A program made the position numbers and the translations under genes. DNA of 10,440 nucleotides from Bryobacterales bacterium (GTDB lineage: Bacteria > Acidobacteriota > Terriglobia > Bryobacterales > Bryobacteraceae), in assembly GCA_003142355.1 (NCBI GenBank), contig PLMF01000311.1:1-10440 (forward strand). The letters run 5' to 3'. Positions 5,629 through 10,440 of the stretch are shown here, piece by piece (the first letter of the stretch is position 1; the number at the start of each line of letters is the position of its first letter). The notes under the pieces are model-generated. The model was not told the DNA's origin. It did no database searches and was given only the letters and a program-made list of their open reading frames with translations.

Positions 5629-7212
5629 ATGAAAATGAGAAGAACACCGTACCTTGCGCTAATCGCCGCCAGCCTGGCGTTGCTCGTACCGCTCTCCGTT
5701 TCCGGAATTCGCGCCCGCGCGGCTGCCACTCCCGATGACGACCTGGCCCGCGGCGTCCACTCGCTGACGGCGGCGTACGCGCTCATCGAGCACAACTTCG
5801 CCGACCCGATCTCCCCGGAGAAGGCCATTTATGAGGGCGCCATACCGGGCATGCTGCACACCCTGGACCCGCATTCGAGCTTCCTCAACCCCTCCGAGTT
5901 CGGCGACATGCAGCGGAAACAGCATGCGCAGTATTTCGGCGTGGGAATGCTGATTGGCGCGGAAGGCGGAAAGATTGTGGTGATGGAACCCTTCACCGGC
6001 TCGCCCGCGTGGAAAGCCGATCTGCGCCGCGGCGACTCCTTTGCCACCGTGGACGGGCATGACGCCACCGGCATGGACACGAGCGCGGTAGCCGATCTGC
6101 TCCGAGGGCCAAAGGGCAGCCAGGTGAGTATCACGGTGCGGCGGGAGGGCGCCGGCGAGGCCATCTCCGTGACGGTAACCCGCGGAGAGATCCAGACCAG
6201 CGTGGTGGATGCCTTCTGGCTGAGGCCGGGCACTGCCTATCTGAACGTCTCTTCGTTCGAAGCGCAGAACGTCGACCGCGACGTGGAGGCATTGCTCCAG
6301 AAGTTGGGAGAGCAGTCCGTCACCGGCATGATCTTGGATCTTCGCGGCAATCCCGGCGGCCTGGTCAACGAAGCCGTGGCCCTGGCGGGGCGATATCTGC
6401 ACGATGGGCAGGTGGTGGTGAGCCACCGGGGGCGCACGGACCAAGAGCAGGTTTTCCGCGCCAAGGCGCAGCCCTCCGCGCAACGCTATCCCATCGTGGT
6501 CCTGGTGGACCGCCGGTCGGCTTCCGCGTCCGAAATCGTGTCGGGCGCCCTGCAGGATCACGACCGGGCCTGGCTGCTGGGCGAAACCACTTTTGGAAAG
6601 GGTCTGGTGCAGGCGCAATTCCCCCTCTCCGAGGGCGCCGCCCTGCTGCTGACCATCGCCCACTACTACACGCCCAGCGGCCGCCTGATTCAGCGCGATT
6701 ACGCGCACCAGTCGCTCTTCGACTATTACTCGATTCGGGCCGAAGCTCAGAACACCACGGACGTGAAGGCTACCGACAGCGGACGCAAGGTTTACGGCGG
6801 CGGAGGCATCAGCCCCGACGAGAAGTATGAATCCCCTCGGGCCAATGCCTTTCAGCGCCGGCTGATCGTGCCGGGAGCGTTCTTTCATTTCGGCTCGCGC
6901 TACTTCGGCGCGCCGCGACCGCACCTGGCCGAGGGTTGGATTCCGGACGACGCGGCGCTGGGGCGCTTCGCGGAGTATCTGCGATCGCAGCAGATCGCTT
7001 TCACGGACGCGGAGTTCGCCGCCAACCGCGACTGGATGCGCGACCAGCTTCGTTACGAGTTGTACTTCCGCGCCTTCGACAAGAAGACCGCCGACCGTGC
7101 GGCGTTCCATGCCGACCCGGAGGTTCAGCGCGCGATGGACAGCATGCCCAAGGCACAGGCGCTGCTCCAGCAAGCCGAGCGGGTCCTGGCCCGCCGCACT
7201 GCCGCCCGCTGA
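5629..7212 (+). CDS. Exported carboxyl-terminal processing protease (PDZ, peptidase family S41)
   Basis: 527 residues from ATG 5629 (a second ATG lies at 5635). I chose this start because a signal peptide or anchor follows at once: MKMRR, then the hydrophobic stretch LALIAASLALLVPLSV (9-24). A longer frame to 5401 adds 76 residues without protein-like character. DPHSSFLNPSEF (80-91) is typical of the N-terminal part. A PDZ domain spans about 102-186 (YFGVGMLIG onwards), and the S41 core contains LRGNPGG (238-244). By alignment with E. coli Prc, whose Ser-Lys spacing is 25 and Lys-Gln spacing 4, the catalytic residues are Ser299 (SASASEI), Lys324 and Gln328 (TFGKGLVQ). All three are present, as is YTPSGR (347-352). 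About 130 further residues form a C-terminal helical region. It should cleave C-termini of envelope proteins in the periplasm; the substrates are unknown. The gene stands alone, facing the GH2 gene with 14 bp between stops. Confidence 0.93.
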   Translation: MKMRRTPYLALIAASLALLVPLSVSGIRARAAATPDDDLARGVHSLTAAYALIEHNFADPISPEKAIYEGAIPGMLHTLDPHSSFLNPSEFGDMQRKQHAQYFGVGMLIGAEGGKIVVMEPFTGSPAWKADLRRGDSFATVDGHDATGMDTSAVADLLRGPKGSQVSITVRREGAGEAISVTVTRGEIQTSVVDAFWLRPGTAYLNVSSFEAQNVDRDVEALLQKLGEQSVTGMILDLRGNPGGLVNEAVALAGRYLHDGQVVVSHRGRTDQEQVFRAKAQPSAQRYPIVVLVDRRSASASEIVSGALQDHDRAWLLGETTFGKGLVQAQFPLSEGAALLLTIAHYYTPSGRLIQRDYAHQSLFDYYSIRAEAQNTTDVKATDSGRKVYGGGGISPDEKYESPRANAFQRRLIVPGAFFHFGSRYFGAPRPHLAEGWIPDDAALGRFAEYLRSQQIAFTDAEFAANRDWMRDQLRYELYFRAFDKKTADRAAFHADPEVQRAMDSMPKAQALLQQAERVLARRTAAR

Positions 7213-7214
7213 AA

Positions 7215-7228
7215 GAGCCGCGCGGCTC
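7215..7228. terminator. 14-bp perfect palindrome between convergent genes
   Basis: GAGCCGCGCGGCTC can form a 5-bp stem with a GCGC loop on either strand. It sits just after the S41 stop and overlaps the stop codon of the GH2 gene. It could act for both genes, but there is no T-run on the plus strand and only TTT on the minus strand, so efficient intrinsic termination is doubtful. Confidence 0.3.
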
Positions 7229-10196
7229 AGCGCGACGCAGCCGGGCTTACGAAGACCACGTACATGTTGCAGTCCTCTATGCCCCCGGACTCGGCGTTCG
7301 CGCCGAGCGTAAGACTCTCTTCGCCAACGGCCACGTGCCGGAAGACTTGCATGGGTTTTCCGCCGATGGTGAGCACCAGGCCGGTTGGTTTGAATTGCGC
7401 CCCGAGCCAGCCGGGACGCGGCAGGCGGTTGTCGTGCGCCACCGAGACCACCGTGCCCGCGTTGACGGCGATCTCCATGAGATCGGCCGCGCTATAGAGT
7501 CTATCGGCGCCCGAAGCCTGGACGTAATCGGCGCCTCGAAGCGCCGCCGGCAGCGCGGGCAGCAGCGCGCCGCCATCCACGTAGAGCTTCTTCCCAGTGC
7601 GGGCGTCCGGCTCCACGTGAACCCCGCTGGCGGGGCCGGAATAAGAGAAGGCCTGGGTGAATTTGCCCGCCGGCGCCGGCGCCCGCGGCTGGGACCGCAG
7701 TTGCTGTGCGATCGGTTTGGAAACCTCGGCGGGACGCGGGTGGGCGAGATCCACGGCGGGCAGCGCCGGCAGCGCCGTCGAGAAGCCATTCTCCATCTTC
7801 ACCGGCGCCGATGGAATGGTAACGCTGGCGGCGCGCAGGCCCTGGCCCTTCGCCCGCACCGTGATGGCGCCGGCCGCGCGCGTGGCGCGAACCGCCACGC
7901 GGTTGATGCCGGCTTCCAGATCGAGGTAGGTATTGTTGGTGGACTTGATCTTGCCGCTGTTGTAGCCGCCGCGCCAGACGCCGGGGCCTTCCATCTCGAA
8001 GTCCACGCGCTGCTGGAACGTGGGACATCGGTCGCCTTTGGCATCCACCGCCTCGACGTCGATCAATACGATGTCCGATCCGTCGGCGTGCAATCCGCCG
8101 GGGCCGGTGATGGGAGTCATCCGCAATGCCACCGGAGGACCGATGGTGTGCTTGCTCTGGGTGGCCACCGGTTTTCCGCCGGCATAGGCCACGGCTTTGA
8201 TTTCGCCGGCTTCCCACGCGACATCCGGGAACGTGAACAGGTAGCGATCCGACACCTTGCCATGCCCCAGGGAACGGCCATTGACGAAAAGCTCGACGTC
8301 CTCGGCGTTGGAAGCGGCATAAACCGTCTTCCGGGTTCCCGCGGGATAGGTCCAGTGGCCGATGAGGTGCACCTGCGGATCGTCGCGGAACATGGCGCGG
8401 CACACGTAGTAGGCTTCTTTGGGCAGGCGCACGCCATCCACCTCGCCGCCGGCGCGGGCCACTTCGGTGGCCACGCGGCCGCCGCTGGTCGAGTCGGAGA
8501 AGATCCAGTTGGCGCCGCCCGAGTGGTTGTCCGCGCCCACTTTTGAGACATATTGGGACACCTGGTTGACGGCGTATTGTTCGGACGTGAGATCGTAGGT
8601 CTGGCCCTTGGCCTCCGGGTAGCCGAAGTTGGGCGGCGAGAAATCGTCCCACACGCGCCGCGGAGATTCCTCGCGGTCGTATTCGCCTTCCACCACCGGC
8701 AGGCGCGCGATTTCGCGGCCGCCCTCGGTGCCGATGCCGATATCCATGAACTCGGCCGTGGTCTCGTCGGCGCGCCGGTGCGCATAGGCGCGGCCTCCGT
8801 GCGGATCGTACTGGTCCATGTAGCCGCGCAGTTCCTGGGCGTGGTCGTGCGACACCTTCTGGTTGCCGCCTTCCCAAATCAGAATCGAGGGATGGTTGCG
8901 GAAATACACAATCATGTCGCGGAAGGCCGCGGCGCGGATGGTCCAGGCGCCTCCGCGCGCATCGCCCTCCCCATCCACGCCGGGTTGCTCGACGATGATG
9001 CCCAAACGGTCGGAAGCTGTGAGCATGGCTTCCGCGCCGGCGCAGTGGCCCCAACGCACGAAGTTGCCGCCCGCTTCCTGCATCAGCGCCAGCGTGAAGA
9101 AGTGCATCCAGTCGGGCAGCGCCGCGCCCAGGCCCGGCCACTCGTCGGTGGGCTTCTGGCCCCAGCCGTGCAGCTTCAGGTGATGCCCATTGATGTAGAA
9201 GCCGGTGTTGACGTCCCAGCGGACCGTGCGGATGCCCAGCGGAATCTCGCGCGAATCCACTTCCCGGCCGCCGGCGCGCAGCGAGCAGACCACGCGGTAG
9301 AGGTGGGGATGGCCGGGTTCCCAGAGCTGCGGCTTCTCCACCACTCCGGAAACCCGGAACTCGGCGTGGGAGCCGGCCGCGATGGCGCCGGCCTGCTTGA
9401 GCTCGAGCACGGCTTTGCCGTCGCTGTCGAACACCGTGGCCAGCAACTCGGCATTGGCATCGGAGGTCCGCTCGTTCTGAATGGGCACTTCGAGATTCAC
9501 GCGCGCCGCGCTGCCGGAGACCTCCGTGGCGTAGACGTACGGCCCCGCGGTCTGGAGGAAGCTGTAGAGCGGGAGGGAAATGTGCAGCGGATCGGTGACG
9601 TGGAGGTACACGTTGCGGTAAATGCCGCCATGCGCCGGATGCCAGTGCGGGCTGTTCCAGGGCAGATCCGTGAGGATGATTTTGGCCATGTCGGTTTCCG
9701 GCGTGAAGCGGTTGTCGGCCATCACCGCCAGCACGTTCCGGCCTCCGCCGAAGCGCACATACGGCGTCAGGTCGAAGCCGAACGGAATGAAGCCGGTTTT
9801 GCTCGCGCCCAGCAGCCGGCCGTTGAGATAGACCTCCGCGATTTGCCGCACGGCCTCGAACTCGATGAATATTTTCTTTCCTTTAAAAGCCTCGGGCAGG
9901 GCGAACGTCTTGCGATACCAGGTGCGTCCGGACCACAGATTCATCTCCCCGATGTGGCCGGGGATGGACCAGTCGTCGAAGGTATCGATGTCGTTGTAGG
10001 TGTGGGGAAGCCCGACGCTGGTCCAGCCGCTGTCGTCGAACTTCGCCGCCGAAGCGCCCGGCGGGTCGGCTTTGACGAACTTCCAATCCGGATCGAAGTT
10101 CAGCGTGACGCCTTCCGCGGCAGAGGCGATGCCGGAGAACAGCACAAAACCGAGACCCGCGGCGCATCGCGCGAGGCGCGTGGAATTCCATCTCAT
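7227..10196 (-). CDS. Secreted glycoside hydrolase family 2 protein (beta-galactosidase-like)
   Basis: 989 residues. The start ATG 10194-10196 is set by AAGGAG at 10206-10211, nine bases upstream; a longer frame from 10217 would place that site inside the gene. Domains in order: signal peptide (about 1-27, ending ASA), GH2 sugar-binding domain (about 30-200; VYLNGRLLGASKTGFIPFGFDL at 122-143), GH2 Ig-like domain (about 202-323), TIM barrel (about 325-605), DUF4982-like domain (about 608-690; VELFVNGRSLG), another Ig-like GH2 domain (690-795), a Pro/Ala linker, and a C-terminal beta-rich module (about 848-983). GH2 enzymes retain configuration using two Glu residues. A nucleophile candidate is present in VVEGEYD (Glu503 or Glu505). 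The acid/base motif reads RNHPSILIWEGGNQ (433-446), with Gln446 where Glu is usual. Family membership is clear; the substrate, and even activity, are not. The protein is probably exported to the periplasm or beyond to act on plant or microbial glycans. It is co-directional with the gene ending 21 bp upstream. Confidence 0.92.
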   Translation of the reverse strand: MRWNSTRLARCAAGLGFVLFSGIASAAEGVTLNFDPDWKFVKADPPGASAAKFDDSGWTSVGLPHTYNDIDTFDDWSIPGHIGEMNLWSGRTWYRKTFALPEAFKGKKIFIEFEAVRQIAEVYLNGRLLGASKTGFIPFGFDLTPYVRFGGGRNVLAVMADNRFTPETDMAKIILTDLPWNSPHWHPAHGGIYRNVYLHVTDPLHISLPLYSFLQTAGPYVYATEVSGSAARVNLEVPIQNERTSDANAELLATVFDSDGKAVLELKQAGAIAAGSHAEFRVSGVVEKPQLWEPGHPHLYRVVCSLRAGGREVDSREIPLGIRTVRWDVNTGFYINGHHLKLHGWGQKPTDEWPGLGAALPDWMHFFTLALMQEAGGNFVRWGHCAGAEAMLTASDRLGIIVEQPGVDGEGDARGGAWTIRAAAFRDMIVYFRNHPSILIWEGGNQKVSHDHAQELRGYMDQYDPHGGRAYAHRRADETTAEFMDIGIGTEGGREIARLPVVEGEYDREESPRRVWDDFSPPNFGYPEAKGQTYDLTSEQYAVNQVSQYVSKVGADNHSGGANWIFSDSTSGGRVATEVARAGGEVDGVRLPKEAYYVCRAMFRDDPQVHLIGHWTYPAGTRKTVYAASNAEDVELFVNGRSLGHGKVSDRYLFTFPDVAWEAGEIKAVAYAGGKPVATQSKHTIGPPVALRMTPITGPGGLHADGSDIVLIDVEAVDAKGDRCPTFQQRVDFEMEGPGVWRGGYNSGKIKSTNNTYLDLEAGINRVAVRATRAAGAITVRAKGQGLRAASVTIPSAPVKMENGFSTALPALPAVDLAHPRPAEVSKPIAQQLRSQPRAPAPAGKFTQAFSYSGPASGVHVEPDARTGKKLYVDGGALLPALPAALRGADYVQASGADRLYSAADLMEIAVNAGTVVSVAHDNRLPRPGWLGAQFKPTGLVLTIGGKPMQVFRHVAVGEESLTLGANAESGGIEDCNMYVVFVSPAASR

Positions 10197-10205
10197 GATG
10201 CCAGG

Positions 10206-10211
10206 CTCCTT
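10206..10211 (-). promoter_or_regulatory. Shine-Dalgarno that fixes the GH2 start
   Basis: AAGGAG on the minus strand, nine bases before ATG 10196, lies downstream of the alternative ATG at 10217. That alternative abuts the TAA of the upstream gene (10218-10220) and would begin with seven extra polar residues before the signal peptide. The internal start is therefore preferred. Confidence 0.7.
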
Positions 10212-10217
10212 GTCCAT

Positions 10218-10440
10218 TTACCGGCTGCCGCGGTTCTCACCCGCGCCGGGGCGCGCGTCCTTCTCGGCCATCCAGGCGATCATGCACATGGCCAGCCTCT
10301 CGGCCTGCTCGGAGATCAGCATGCGCGATTCGGGCACCACGAACCGGGTCTCGATCGAGAAAACCAGGGTGCACGGCTCATCGGCTTCCCCCAGTACGCG
10401 CTGGATGTAGTCGTGAATGGCCATCTCCGAGCCGGGATTC
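10218..10440 (-). CDS. Unidentified protein, C-terminal part (5' end outside window)
   Basis: The minus-strand frame is open to the window edge and stops at TAA 10218-10220, showing 73 residues. An internal ATG at 10422-10424 has a purine-rich CGGAG directly adjacent, too close to serve as a ribosome site, so the gene most likely starts outside the window. Visible sequence: IHDYIQRVLGE, then a hydrophobic strand CTLVFSIETRFVV, a helix SRMLISEQAERLAMCMIAWMAEKD and a Gly/Arg-rich tail. The alternation of helix and strand suggests a small soluble alpha/beta or regulatory protein; I do not recognise a family. It ends 21 bp before the GH2 start and probably shares its transcript. Confidence 0.55.
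   Translation of the reverse strand, partial: NPGSEMAIHDYIQRVLGEADEPCTLVFSIETRFVVPESRMLISEQAERLAMCMIAWMAEKDARPGAGENRGSR

Noticed and set aside
6936..8546. Long plus-strand open frame (536 codons) running from the protease gene into the GH2 region
   Set aside because: It is antisense to a clear GH2 gene and overlaps the protease; its product is His/Arg/Gly-rich with no domain. Long antisense frames are expected in GC-rich DNA.
7501..9141. 546-codon minus-strand frame within the GH2 gene
   Set aside because: It is a frame-shifted shadow of the GH2 gene, Arg/Pro/Gly-rich, with no motif or ribosome site.

Overview
The window reads like a chromosomal segment of an Acidobacteriota genome, most likely Bryobacterales ('Solibacter'-like). 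This is inferred from the GC-rich coding sequence, the kinase/TolB-propeller fusion, the PDZ-S41 protease, the secreted GH2 enzyme and the GspA-type ATPase. No rRNA or other marker gene is present, so the assignment rests on gene content only.

Layout, left to right. (1) 1-489 (+) is the 3' part of a GspA/ExeA-type AAA ATPase. (2) 490-734 is a locally AT-richer gap with several dyads and a possible folded leader. It precedes 735-983 (+), a small exported protein whose C-terminal half is a tandem repeat of a 17-residue unit (14 residues identical, centred on DPDPWDGN). (3) 1040-1747 (+) is a polytopic membrane protein of about seven helices, 56 bp downstream and possibly co-transcribed. (4) 1737-4241 (-) is a membrane-anchored pseudokinase fused to a WD40/TolB-like propeller; its 3' end overlaps the previous gene by 11 bp. 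(5) 4242-4533 is a divergent promoter region with a good sigma70-type promoter on each strand, serving the pseudokinase (-) and a MerR-family regulator at 4534-5037 (+). (6) 5053-5277 (-) is a small protein with two membrane segments. (7) 5629-7212 (+) is an exported carboxyl-terminal processing protease (S41) with its catalytic triad intact. (8) 7227-10196 (-) is a large secreted glycoside hydrolase family 2 protein. It sits behind an unidentified gene, 10218-10440 (-), that runs off the window, and the two probably form an operon.

From 1040 to 10196 the genes alternate strictly in orientation, so there are few multi-gene operons. Most products act in or beyond the inner membrane: envelope proteolysis, glycan breakdown, a propeller receptor-like protein and a secreted repeat peptide.

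The points most worth following are the repeat peptide with its elaborate upstream region, the native-looking kinase lacking its N-lobe and all catalytic motifs, and the GH2 protein with Gln where the family's acid/base Glu is expected. I did not find a clear CRISPR, mobile element, tRNA or defence system.
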